From Mycobacterium sp. IDR2000157661 (GTDB lineage Bacteria; Actinomycetota; Actinomycetes; Mycobacteriales; Mycobacteriaceae), in the NCBI RefSeq assembly GCF_022317005.1, contig NZ_CP081006.1, positions 1,984,001 to 2,048,000 of the forward strand: a stretch of 64,000 bases of DNA. Reading direction: 5' to 3'. A model generated the notes under the pieces. It saw nothing but the letters and a program-made list of their open reading frames with translations, was not told the origin of the DNA and made no database searches. Below, piece by piece: positions 28,618 through 38,388 of the stretch (position 1 is the first letter of the stretch; each line of letters starts with the position of its first letter). The position numbers and the translations under genes were made by a program.

Positions 28618-28628
28618 ACCCGGCCGGG
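28601..28628. repeat. GC-rich palindrome across the leuA promoter
   Basis: CCCGGCCG / CGGCCGGG, perfect 8-base arms 12 bases apart. It encloses the leuA -35 box and lies 24 bases upstream of the -10 of the divergent gene. It may be an operator or an incidental GC symmetry. Confidence 0.4.
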
Positions 28629-28651
28629 AGGATGACGACCGGGCCGCTGGC

Positions 28652-28657
28652 TAGAGT
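28652..28657 (+). promoter_or_regulatory. -10 box of the gene at 28664, leaderless
   Basis: TAGAGT, then GCGAGC, then GTG 28664. Confidence 0.5.
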
Positions 28658-28663
28658 GCGAGC

Positions 28664-29113
28664 GTGAGGCTCGATCGACGGTGGTGGGTCGCGATCGGTG
28701 TCGCCGTCGTGGCGCTGATCGCGCTGGTGTACTCCGTGATCAGGCAACCTCCAGAGGAGTGCCGCCCGGTGCTGGAGTTGTTGGAGTTCAACACGTCGCA
28801 GGGCCAGGCCATCGAAGCCAAGAGCGAAGGCACGACAGGGTTGCCGAGCTCGGCCGACGAGATCGCCTACCGGCAGTGGGCCGACGGCCTGGCCGAACGT
28901 GCGCGCGCCATCGACGCCCCTGAGCTGCGTTTCACCGCCGTCGAGGTCGCCGACTTGGCGGACCAGTTCGTGCGCAAGCTACCCGAACTGCGCACCGCCT
29001 CGGGCGCGCAGGCCCCTGGCGCCCCCACCCCGCGGGTCGTCTACGAGATGGCTGCGCTCGACGACCAGATACAGCAGAAGCTCGCCGACCTGTCGGAGGC
29101 CTGTTCCGGCTGA
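28664..29113 (+). CDS. membrane-anchored conserved hypothetical protein
   Basis: A 149-residue protein with one N-terminal transmembrane segment (about residues 8-25, after RLDRRWW). An outer helical domain with Cys33 and Cys147 follows, which could form a disulfide. The start is supported by a TAGAGT box six bases upstream of GTG 28664. It is divergent from leuA and in front of ask, but a hairpin separates it from ask. Small anchored proteins of this form are common in mycobacteria; I recognise no family. Confidence 0.7.
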   Translation: MRLDRRWWVAIGVAVVALIALVYSVIRQPPEECRPVLELLEFNTSQGQAIEAKSEGTTGLPSSADEIAYRQWADGLAERARAIDAPELRFTAVEVADLADQFVRKLPELRTASGAQAPGAPTPRVVYEMAALDDQIQQKLADLSEACSG

Positions 29114-29133
29114 TCAAGGTCGGGTCCTGAGTG

Positions 29134-29149
29134 CCCGCCCCCCGGCGGG
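29134..29149 (+). terminator. hairpin after the gene at 28664
   Basis: CCCGCC / GGCGGG around CCCC, 20 bases after the stop codon at 29113. GC-rich, without a T-run, as is usual for mycobacteria. It would separate this gene from ask. Confidence 0.4.
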
Positions 29150-29159
29150 ATAAATCGGA

Positions 29160-29186
29160 TGCACCGAACCCCTTATCCTTGGTGCA
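29160..29186. promoter_or_regulatory. inverted repeat upstream of ask
   Basis: TGCACC / GGTGCA, perfect 6-base arms 15 bases apart, 31 bases before the ask start codon. The spacing between half-site centres is about two helical turns, so it could be an operator. Confidence 0.35.
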
Positions 29187-29216
29187 ATCTTCCCCGGCAA
29201 TTGAAAGGCATGGTCA

Positions 29217-31519
<2,303 letters not shown>

Positions 31520-31525
31520 CCCCAT

Positions 31526-31588
31526 CTCGCCGAAACTCACGTTTGGGCGACAAAGTACGAGTGATGCTCGCCATTTCGTCGATCTCGG
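31526..31588 (+). repeat. dispersed repeat, copy C
   Basis: A 63-base segment aligning without gaps to 22271-22333 (about 45 of 63 identical). It shares the CGCC-AAAC/GTTT-GGCG imperfect hairpin at its left end and GTCGATCTCGG at its right end. No nuclease gene is attached here. It lies between asd and the DUF4185 gene and runs into the signal-peptide codons of the latter. Confidence 0.65.
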
Positions 31589-32673
31589 CGGTCCCGAGTG
31601 CGGTCGCTGTGCCAATTGTGCACGCACAGCCCGCAGCGCCGATCCCCGATCCCGTACTTCCGCCGCTGGCGCCTGGGCAGGTGATCCGCATCGGCCCAAC
31701 GGCCGGAACCGGTACGCCCACCCGTGATTACGGTATCGGCGCGACGGATCTGTGCGAGTTCATGGAGTTCCCCAGCGGCATCCTGCAGGTGTGCGGCGAC
31801 AGCTTCGCTGGTCAGGGTGTCGGCTACGGCGGCTGGTACTCGCCGATCGCGCTGCACGTCGAGACGGACTCGATCGACGATCCGGCCGGTGTGCGCTACG
31901 ACGGCGTGACCGGCGTCGACAAACCACTGCTCGCCGAACCCGCGCCACGGGGCGAGTCACAGCTGCCTGCCGGCGTCGTGCAGATCAACCGGGAGAACTA
32001 TCTGCTCGTCACCACTACCAAGGAGCTCGAACCGCGCACGTCACGGCTAGTGAAAGCCGATGCGGCGCAACCGCAGTGGCCGACCGTGCCGCGTTCGACG
32101 CGGGCGGCGTCCTATGCCGACGGCGGACAGTCGCAGATCAGCGGCTACTACGATCCGATCCCGCGGCCGGACTCCGAGCGCGGGTGGGTGTACATCGTGG
32201 CCAACAACTTCGACCGCACCGACCCGCTGACGCTGTACCGCACGACACCGCAGGACTTCGCGGACCGGTCCGGCTGGCAGGGCTGGTCATCGGTCGACGG
32301 CTGGGGTCATCCGCCGACACCGCTGTGGCCGGACCTGATCGGGGAGATGAGCATCCGCCAGATCGACGGCAAGACGGTGCTGTCATACTTCAACGCCACC
32401 ACCGGCAACATGGAAATGCGGGTGGCCGACGATCCGACACGGTTGGGCACAGCGCCGGTGACGACGGTCGTCGTCGCGACCGAATGGCCCGAACCCGCAG
32501 AGCAACTGGGGCCGCCGGAGAACAACAGGCTGGCCCAGCCCTACGGCGGGTACATCTCACCGGGATCGACGCTCGACGAGGTGCGGGTGTTCGTCAGCCA
32601 GTGGAACACCGGCCCCCGCGGCGGTTCGCCCTACCGGGTCATCCAGTTCGCGGTGAACCCGCTCAAGCCGTGA
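31564..32673 (+). CDS. secreted DUF4185 protein
   Basis: A 369-residue exported protein of the DUF4185 family (Rv3707c position), probably a five-bladed beta-propeller related to glycosidase folds. Repeating blade-like segments such as GWVYIVANNFDRTDPLTLYR and VRVFVSQWNTGPRGGSPYRV are visible. Residues 1-27 form a signal sequence with cleavage near VHAQPAAP. The substrate is unknown. ATG 31564 is chosen because it opens the signal peptide; the frame is open further upstream into the asd stop. The first codons derive from a dispersed repeat. Confidence 0.8.
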   Translation: MLAISSISAVPSAVAVPIVHAQPAAPIPDPVLPPLAPGQVIRIGPTAGTGTPTRDYGIGATDLCEFMEFPSGILQVCGDSFAGQGVGYGGWYSPIALHVETDSIDDPAGVRYDGVTGVDKPLLAEPAPRGESQLPAGVVQINRENYLLVTTTKELEPRTSRLVKADAAQPQWPTVPRSTRAASYADGGQSQISGYYDPIPRPDSERGWVYIVANNFDRTDPLTLYRTTPQDFADRSGWQGWSSVDGWGHPPTPLWPDLIGEMSIRQIDGKTVLSYFNATTGNMEMRVADDPTRLGTAPVTTVVVATEWPEPAEQLGPPENNRLAQPYGGYISPGSTLDEVRVFVSQWNTGPRGGSPYRVIQFAVNPLKP

Positions 32674-32948
32674 GACGTCGAGCGGGAATCCATCCCGGCG
32701 GGATCCGCTGTGATGCGAGGGGGTTGCCTCCGATAGGCCGATCACAGTGCACGTTGGGGGACGAATCGGACTTGGTAGTCGACCCCGGCCGGATGGACAC
32801 AGCATGTCTAGCGCATCGAACGTGCATCGATCAAGCATTCTTGCGAAATCAAAGTCGTCTGCTTCGACGGCTGTAACGCTTCCGCCCTGCCGAGGCACTC
32901 AGCACTGTACGCAGCACCGCACGCGCTGCCCGGAGTCGAAGGAGTGTC

Positions 32949-33464
32949 ATGACCACCATCAAGGATGTCTTCACCAGCAGGACGGCCGCCACCGTCGAGT
33001 CGACAGTGCACCCGAGCGCGGCGTTGTTGCGCTTCGGACTGGCGCTCGTGATCGGTTGGATCGGGCTGCTCAAGTTCACCGCTTACGAGGCACAGGGGAT
33101 CCAGCCGCTGGTCGCCAACAGCCCGTTCATGGGTTGGCTCTACGAGATCTTCTCGGTGACGACGTTCTCGGCGCTGCTCGGCGTCATGGAGGTCGCGACC
33201 GCGGTGCTGATCGCCGTCAAGCCGTGGTGGCCGAGAGTCTCAGCGCTCGGCAGCGTGCTGGCCATCGGCATCTTCGCGGCGACGATCAGCTTCCTGTTCA
33301 CCACACCCGGTGTCTTCGAAGCGTCGGCCGGCGGCTTCCCGTTCCTGTCGGTGACGGGCCAGTTCCTCATCAAGGACGTGGTGCTGCTCGGCGCCGCGGC
33401 GTGGACCCTGGCCGATTCGCTACGCGCCGCACGGTCGACCGGAGTTACCCTCGCTGCACGATGA
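32949..33464 (+). CDS. DUF417/YkgB family membrane protein
   Basis: A 171-residue membrane protein of the YkgB/RclC (DUF417) family, with about four helices. LLRFGLALVIGWIGLLKFTAYEA is the hallmark start, where the Lys and Glu face the membrane core, followed by SPFMGWLY and a final ISFLFTTPGVFE segment. E. coli RclC takes part in reactive-chlorine resistance. GGAG lies just before the ATG. The stop overlaps the ECF sigma gene as ATGA, so it is the first gene of a sigma/anti-sigma operon. The 275 bases upstream show no gene. Confidence 0.85.
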   Translation: MTTIKDVFTSRTAATVESTVHPSAALLRFGLALVIGWIGLLKFTAYEAQGIQPLVANSPFMGWLYEIFSVTTFSALLGVMEVATAVLIAVKPWWPRVSALGSVLAIGIFAATISFLFTTPGVFEASAGGFPFLSVTGQFLIKDVVLLGAAAWTLADSLRAARSTGVTLAAR

Positions 33465-34096
33465 CGGCCGTCGCCGAAGACGAAGGCGCCCTCGTCGCCG
33501 CACTGCGGTCAGGCGACGAGAGCGCATTCGCGCTGCTGGTCGAGCGCCACACCGCTGCCATGCTGCGGGTGGCGCGCGGCTACGTGTCCACCCGGGAAAT
33601 AGCCGAGGACGTCGTGCAGGAGACGTGGATCGCCCTGCTCAAGGGAATCGGCGCATTCGAAGGTCGATCGAGCGTGCGGACATGGCTCTTCACGGTTCTG
33701 ATCAACATCGCGAAGAAGCGGGGCCTGGCCGAACAACGCAGCGGCGACGCAGAGTTCGCCGCGTTCACCGGAAGCACGGTCGATGCGGCGCGATTCCGCA
33801 ACGTGGACGACCGGTGGGCCGGGCATTGGAGGGCCGACTCCATGCCGTCGCCCTTCCCGGAGTCTCCGGAGGGATCGGTGCTCCGCGACGAGATGGTCGC
33901 CGTCGCCCGCCGCGAACTGGACAAACTGCCGGACAACCAGCGCATCGTCGTCACCTTGCGCGACATCTATGGCTTCGACTCGAAAGAAGTGACCGAATTG
34001 CTCGAGATCAGCGTCGCGAATCAACGAGTGTTGCTGCACAGGGGGCGGGCCGCCGTCCGTCAGGCACTCGAAACGTATCTGGCGGCAGGGTCATGA
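33461..34096 (+). CDS. ECF RNA polymerase sigma factor
   Basis: A 211-residue extracytoplasmic-function sigma factor. Region 2 spans ALLVERHTAAMLRVARGYVS through AEDVVQETWIALLKGI, and region 4 is VARRELDKLPDNQRIVVTLRDIYGFDSKEV with its helix-turn-helix. The linker carries an insert of about 30 residues. It overlaps both neighbours as ATGA, so DUF417 protein, sigma and anti-sigma are coupled. Which signal releases it is unknown; a zinc-thiol anti-sigma factor suggests redox stress. Confidence 0.9.
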   Translation: MTAVAEDEGALVAALRSGDESAFALLVERHTAAMLRVARGYVSTREIAEDVVQETWIALLKGIGAFEGRSSVRTWLFTVLINIAKKRGLAEQRSGDAEFAAFTGSTVDAARFRNVDDRWAGHWRADSMPSPFPESPEGSVLRDEMVAVARRELDKLPDNQRIVVTLRDIYGFDSKEVTELLEISVANQRVLLHRGRAAVRQALETYLAAGS

Positions 34097-34329
34097 GCAC
34101 AGGACCGATGGACTGCAACGAACTGGTGGAACTGGTCACCGCGTACCTCGACGGTTCGTTGGACCTCGATTCGCGTGCGCGCTTCGACCTGCACCTGGTG
34201 GAGTGCGACGGCTGCCAGAACTATCTGCAGCAATTCCGCACGACGATCACCACACTGGCCGATGTCGGCGATGAACTCGATCCGGAGTTCCGCAACAAAC
34301 TCCTGGCGACCTTTCGAGACTGGCGGTGA
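34093..34329 (+). CDS. zinc-finger (ZAS) anti-sigma factor
   Basis: A 78-residue protein with the zf-HC2 signature His-X3-Cys-X2-Cys (HLVECDGC) and the typical start CNELVELVTAYLDGSLD, which also contributes a Cys. It overlaps the sigma gene by ATGA. No membrane segment, so a soluble thiol/zinc switch of the RsrA kind is likely: oxidation would release the sigma factor. Confidence 0.88.
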   Translation: MSTGPMDCNELVELVTAYLDGSLDLDSRARFDLHLVECDGCQNYLQQFRTTITTLADVGDELDPEFRNKLLATFRDWR

Positions 34330-34402
34330 GTCGGTCGGCCTCACAGCCGATTCACAGCGAAAACAGGACCGGCGCATGGGTTCGGTTCGCAGAATCGACG
34401 CC

Positions 34403-34792
34403 ATGACTGAACCAACGTCGTCCTCCGCCGAATCCGTGACGGACCCCGCCGCGACAACTCCGCCGCCCGCACCCCCCGCGCACGTTCAGACGCGCGGGTC
34501 GCGCCTCACCACCGTCGCCGCCTGGGTCGGCATCGTCGCCGGGGTGGTGTTCATCGTCGCCGTGGTGTTCTTCTCCGGCTTCATCCTCGGCAAGAATGCC
34601 GACGGGCAGCGGGGCGGCGGGCACCGCGGCGATCACGACTCCGCGTTCTTCCATCGTGGCGGGCCGCCGATGTTCCCGATGGGTCCGCGGGCCGACGTCA
34701 TGCGGCCACCCTCCGGCGCTCCCGGCATGCAGCCCCCGCAATCGCCCCAGTCGCCGAGTGCACCGACCACGACAACCACTCCCCGGCCGTAG
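34403..34792 (+). CDS. proline-rich single-pass membrane protein
   Basis: A 129-residue protein: a Ser/Thr/Pro-rich cytoplasmic head, one transmembrane helix (about residues 37-60, WVGIVAGVVFIVAVVFFSGFIL), then a Gly/His/Pro-rich outer tail. ATG 34403 is preferred; a CAGAAT box ends seven bases upstream, so a leaderless message is possible. The alternative in-frame start at 34376 adds nine residues. The low-complexity tail is typical of mycobacterial envelope proteins of unknown function. Confidence 0.6.
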   Translation: MTEPTSSSAESVTDPAATTPPPAPPAHVQTRGSRLTTVAAWVGIVAGVVFIVAVVFFSGFILGKNADGQRGGGHRGDHDSAFFHRGGPPMFPMGPRADVMRPPSGAPGMQPPQSPQSPSAPTTTTTPRP

Positions 34793-34802
34793 CGTCAACC
34801 GA

Positions 34803-34836
34803 TCGAGGGCCCGCCGTTCGCGCGCCGGGCCCTCGA
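34803..34836 (+). terminator. strong hairpin, probable terminator
   Basis: TCGAGGGCCCG / CGGGCCCTCGA, perfect 11-base arms around 12 bases, starting 11 bases after the stop codon at 34792. No T-run follows. The 238 bases between 34793 and 35030 hold this hairpin and one small palindrome, but no gene that I can see. Confidence 0.6.
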
Positions 34837-34891
34837 CTGTGGCCAACGGTTGATGACCGCGCGAGGGAAAGATCATCGAAACCGCCGTTAA

Positions 34892-34907
34892 AGTGCACCT
34901 ATGCACT
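34892..34907. promoter_or_regulatory. short palindrome upstream of the secreted protein gene
   Basis: AGTGCA / TGCACT around CCTA, about 125 bases before the start codon at 35031. Possible operator; no further support. Confidence 0.3.
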
Positions 34908-35030
34908 CGGCCCCCGGCGGCGTAGGGTCGCTTATACCACAGAGTCGCGAACCATTCACCTTTCGGCGTCAGGGTCCGCGTTTCCTGGCTGTGGCAGCCG
35001 GCGCCGGACAACGACGTGAAAGGAAATCGG

Positions 35031-35411
35031 ATGACCAACCAACCCTGCGTCCGCCGACTCGTCCGGACGGCCGTCGTCGCAAGCGGTTTCGCTGTGACGG
35101 CTGCCCTGTTCACATTTCCCGCGAACGCGGAGTACAAGGAACAGGACTTCGCATCGTGCCTGGAGCGCGACATGCCCACGGATTACTGCTGCGAACACGC
35201 CGGGGGCGTGATGCGCACCGGGGCGTGTATCGATCCGGAAACCCTCAAGAACGCCGTCGAACCCGCCAACCCCGCGCTGCCGCCCCGTCAATTGCCCGAC
35301 GTGACAGGGCCGCCGTTGACTGAGGTCGATCCGGGTCGCGCTCCCGTCTGCACGCTACCCATCGGCTGCACCAATGCACCCCCCGCCATCGCGGTGAATC
35401 CGGCGCCTTGA
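35031..35411 (+). CDS. small secreted cysteine-containing protein
   Basis: A 126-residue exported protein. Its signal peptide (LVRTAVVASGFAVTAALFTFPANA) is cleaved before EYKEQDF. The mature domain has six cysteines (ASCLERD, DYCCEHAGG, GACIDPE, and a C-terminal pair) and a Pro-rich end. ATG 35031 with GAAAGGAAA upstream is preferred to GTG 35016. The function is unknown; similar small secreted proteins occur at this point in other mycobacteria. Confidence 0.68.
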   Translation: MTNQPCVRRLVRTAVVASGFAVTAALFTFPANAEYKEQDFASCLERDMPTDYCCEHAGGVMRTGACIDPETLKNAVEPANPALPPRQLPDVTGPPLTEVDPGRAPVCTLPIGCTNAPPAIAVNPAP

Positions 35412-35566
35412 GTCTCCCGCGGTGCGCACGGATCCTCACCCGATCGAGTCACAGCCGAACGCGCCGCAGTCGCCACCCGCGGCATCAGGAACCCACCGGC
35501 CTCTGAGCCACACCGCAGGGCGCCGATTCAGGCGAATGAAGCATGCGGCCCTCGGCGATCTGCGAT

Positions 35567-35592
35567 GTTTGGAATCGATCCACATAGGGGGA
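35567..35592 (+). promoter_or_regulatory. possible SigF-type promoter of katA
   Basis: GTTT (35567) and GGGGGA (35587), 16 bases apart, resemble the mycobacterial SigF consensus GTTT-N15-17-GGGTA imperfectly. The ATG of katA is about 50 bases downstream. A SigF-controlled catalase is known in M. smegmatis. No fur-like gene lies upstream. Confidence 0.35.
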
Positions 35593-35642
35593 CTCCCCTC
35601 ACGGCGGCTCGGCCCGCAGCCGTCCGACTTCCAGGAGACCTG

Positions 35643-37103
35643 ATGACCGAGAAGTACACGACGAACGACGCAGGCAACCCGATCTCGAGCGTTGAGCACT
35701 CGCTCACCGTCGGCCCGGACGGTCCGATCCTGTTGCACGACCACTACCTGATCGAGCAAATGGCCAACTTCAACCGGGAACGCATCCCGGAGCGTCAACC
35801 GCACGCCAAGGGCGGCGGCGCGTTCGGCCACTTCGAGGTCACCCACGACGTCAGCGAGTTCACCAAGGCGGCGGTGTTCCAACCGGGCACCAAGACCGAG
35901 ATGCTCGCCCGCTTCTCCACCGTTGCCGGCGAGCGGGGTAGCCCGGACACCTGGCGCGATCCGCGCGGCTTCGCGCTGAAGTTCTACACCTCCGAAGGCA
36001 ACTTCGACATGGTGGGCAACAACACGCCGGTGTTCTTCGTGCGCGACCCGATGAAGTTCCAGAACTTCATCAGAAGCCAGAAGCGGTTGCAGGCCAGCAA
36101 CGTTCGCGATCACCACATGCAGTGGGACTTCTGGACGCTCTCGCCCGAGTCGGCTCATCAGGTCACGTGGCTGATGGGCGATCGGGGCATCCCGAAGACG
36201 TGGCGGCACATGAACGGCTACTCCAGCCACACGTACAGCTGGCTCAATGCCGACGATGAGATGTTCTGGGTGAAATACCACTTCAAGACCGACCAGGGCA
36301 TCGACTTCCTCACCCAGGAGGACGCCGACCAGCTGGCGGGTGAGGACGGCGACTACCACCAGCGCGACCTGTACGACTCGATCGAGGACGGCGACTTCCC
36401 GAGCTGGACGCTGCACGTGCAGGCCATGCCGTTCGAGGACGCCAAGAGCTACCGCTTCAACCCGTTCGACCTGACCAAGGTCTGGCCGCACGGCGACTAC
36501 CCACTGCACGAGGTGGGCAAGATGACGCTGAACCGCAACGTGACCGACTACCACACCGAGATCGAGCAGGCGGCGTTCGAGCCCAACAACATCGTGCCGG
36601 GTACGGGCCTGAGCCCGGACAAGATGCTGCTGGCCCGCGGCTTCTCCTACGCCGACGCGCACCGCCACCGGCTCGGAGTGAACTACAAGCAGATTCCGGT
36701 CAACGAACCGAAGGTCGATGTGCGCGCGTACTCCAAAGACGGTGCGATGCGGGTGCGCAACGTGACCGATCCGATCTACACCCCGAACTCGATGGGTGGG
36801 CCCGAGGCCGACCCGCGGCGGGCGGCCGAGGTGCACTGGGCCTCCGACGGCGACATGGTGCGCGTGGCCTATACGTTGCGCGAAGACGATGACGACTGGG
36901 GCCAGGCCGGCACCATGGTTCGCGAGGTACTCGATGACGAGGCACGAGATCGTTTGGTGCACAACATCGTTGGTCATGTTTCTAAGGGTGTGCGCGAGCC
37001 GGTGCTGTCGCGAGTGTTCGAGTACTGGCGCAACGTGGACCCCGACCTTGGCAAGAAGGTCGAGGAGGGAGTGCGGGCCAAGGTCGACGGCAACGGAGCC
37101 TGA
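35643..37103 (+). CDS. katA: monofunctional heme catalase (small-subunit clade)
   Basis: A 486-residue catalase. The distal His54 is in [12 protein letters not shown], Asn126 in VGNNTPVFF, and the heme-ligating Tyr in [14 protein letters not shown]. Length and motifs match the small-subunit clade 3 enzymes, which decompose hydrogen peroxide. AGGAGA precedes ATG 35643. An Ohr gene follows 45 bases later, giving a peroxide/organic-peroxide defence pair inserted relative to the M. tuberculosis order. Confidence 0.94.
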   Translation: MTEKYTTNDAGNPISSVEHSLTVGPDGPILLHDHYLIEQMANFNRERIPERQPHAKGGGAFGHFEVTHDVSEFTKAAVFQPGTKTEMLARFSTVAGERGSPDTWRDPRGFALKFYTSEGNFDMVGNNTPVFFVRDPMKFQNFIRSQKRLQASNVRDHHMQWDFWTLSPESAHQVTWLMGDRGIPKTWRHMNGYSSHTYSWLNADDEMFWVKYHFKTDQGIDFLTQEDADQLAGEDGDYHQRDLYDSIEDGDFPSWTLHVQAMPFEDAKSYRFNPFDLTKVWPHGDYPLHEVGKMTLNRNVTDYHTEIEQAAFEPNNIVPGTGLSPDKMLLARGFSYADAHRHRLGVNYKQIPVNEPKVDVRAYSKDGAMRVRNVTDPIYTPNSMGGPEADPRRAAEVHWASDGDMVRVAYTLREDDDDWGQAGTMVREVLDDEARDRLVHNIVGHVSKGVREPVLSRVFEYWRNVDPDLGKKVEEGVRAKVDGNGA

Positions 37104-37148
37104 CAGGGGCGTCTTGCCCTCAGCGCTCGTGCTGGCATGATCGAGCTC

Positions 37149-37577
37149 ATGAGCATTGAGGTCAAGTACACCGCAGAGTCCACCGCGTCCGGAGGTGGCC
37201 GCGACGGCCACGTCAAGTCGGCCGACGGCCAGATCGATCTCGACACCCGCCCGCCGAAGGAGGTCGGCGGCAGCGGTGAGGGCGTCAACCCCGAATTGTT
37301 GTTCTCCGCCGGCTACGCGGCCTGTTTCCTGGGTGCGTTACGGCTGATGGCGCGCAACAACGGGATCGACGTCGACGAGGCCAGCTCGATCACCGCGCAG
37401 ATCGGCTTCGGCCCGGATTCCGAGGGTGGCTTCGGCCTCACCGCGCACATGATCGGCTACCTGCCCGGTCTCGAGCAGAGCACCGCCGACGACCTGATGA
37501 GCCAGGCGCACCAGGTGTGCCCGTACTCGAAAGCCACCCGCGGCAACATCGACGTCAAGCTGTCGGCGAAGGTCTAG
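37149..37577 (+). CDS. ohr: organic hydroperoxide resistance protein (Ohr/OsmC family)
   Basis: A 142-residue thiol peroxidase that reduces organic hydroperoxides. The catalytic pair is Cys59 (GYAACFLGAL) and Cys124 (HQVCPYSKATRGN). The N-terminal strand set and NPELLFSAGYAACF are characteristic of Ohr. ATG 37149 is preferred (a CATGAT box ends seven bases upstream); ATG 37137 is in frame. No OhrR-type MarR regulator is adjacent. Confidence 0.92.
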   Translation: MSIEVKYTAESTASGGGRDGHVKSADGQIDLDTRPPKEVGGSGEGVNPELLFSAGYAACFLGALRLMARNNGIDVDEASSITAQIGFGPDSEGGFGLTAHMIGYLPGLEQSTADDLMSQAHQVCPYSKATRGNIDVKLSAKV

Positions 37578-37581
37578 TCGG

Positions 37582-38265
37582 GTGACGCTCCGGCGGCCGC
37601 GCAACGGCGGGGGTAAGGCGCCCGCCGCCGTCGCGGGCGTCGGTCTGGCGGTGGGTGTGCTGTTGGCGGCGCCGGCAGACGTGGCGTCCGCGCGTCCGTC
37701 GGACCCCGGCGTCGTCAATTATGCCGTGCTGCCGAAGGGATCGGTGGGCAACATCGTCGGCGCCACACTGCGTTTCGAGTCGGTGTTCACCGAACCGTTC
37801 CAGGCGTTCTACGTCGACGTCCCGGTCTGCAACAACTGGGCCGACATCGGCCTGCCGGATGTCTACGCCGACCCCGACCTGGCCTCCTTCAACGGTGCGG
37901 TGGCCCAGGAGTCCCCGACGGACGCGACGCACTTCGTCAAGCAGGCGGTCGGGGTGTTCGCCACGAATGACGCCGCCGAGCGGGCCTTCCGGCGCGTCGT
38001 CGACCGCACCGTCGGCTGCAGCGGCCAGACCACCGCCATGCACCTGGACAACCTCACCACCCAGGTGTGGTCGTTCACCGGCGGGCCCACCACCGCGACC
38101 GATACCGACTGGGTCAAGCAGGAGGCGGGCATCGACCGCCGCTGCTTCACCACCACTCGGAAACGGGAGAACGTTCTGCTGCAGGCGAAGGTATGTCAAC
38201 CTGGCAACGGCGGTCCGGCCGTGAACGTCCTGGCCGGGGCGATGCAGAACACGCTGGGGCAATAG
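37582..38265 (+). CDS. exported PknH-sensor-like domain protein
   Basis: A 227-residue protein with an N-terminal signal/anchor (AAVAGVGLAVGVLLAAPADVASA) and one extracellular domain related to the PknH sensor domain. Paired cysteines lie in VPVCNNW, VGCSGQ, RRCFTT and AKVCQPG, and the DTDWVKQEAG region is typical. By position it equals Rv3705c. The ligand is unknown. It starts four bases after ohr (GTG 37582), so readthrough is likely although the functions look unrelated. Confidence 0.8.
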   Translation: MTLRRPRNGGGKAPAAVAGVGLAVGVLLAAPADVASARPSDPGVVNYAVLPKGSVGNIVGATLRFESVFTEPFQAFYVDVPVCNNWADIGLPDVYADPDLASFNGAVAQESPTDATHFVKQAVGVFATNDAAERAFRRVVDRTVGCSGQTTAMHLDNLTTQVWSFTGGPTTATDTDWVKQEAGIDRRCFTTTRKRENVLLQAKVCQPGNGGPAVNVLAGAMQNTLGQ

Positions 38266-38388
38266 CGGTCGCGTGGGAGTCGGGTACCTGTAACCAAGGC
38301 GTCATCGGTAAACCGCGCGACTTTGTCGGTGTCCTCTCCGAAGATGGGTGGAAGCGGCAATCGGCCCAGCGGGAAGGGGATGGTTCGA

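Noticed and set aside
29114..29216. Lysine or methionine riboswitch before ask
   Set aside because: Only about 100 bases with one hairpin and one inverted repeat; no extended conserved aptamer-like structure.
32674..32948. ECF-dependent promoter built on TGTAAC near 32874
   Set aside because: No matching -10 element at a suitable distance could be found on reading the interval, so autoregulation cannot be supported.
35412..35642. A furA-type regulator before the catalase gene
   Set aside because: The interval has no frame with a Fur helix-turn-helix or metal-binding motif; the catalase is also not of the KatG type that pairs with FurA.
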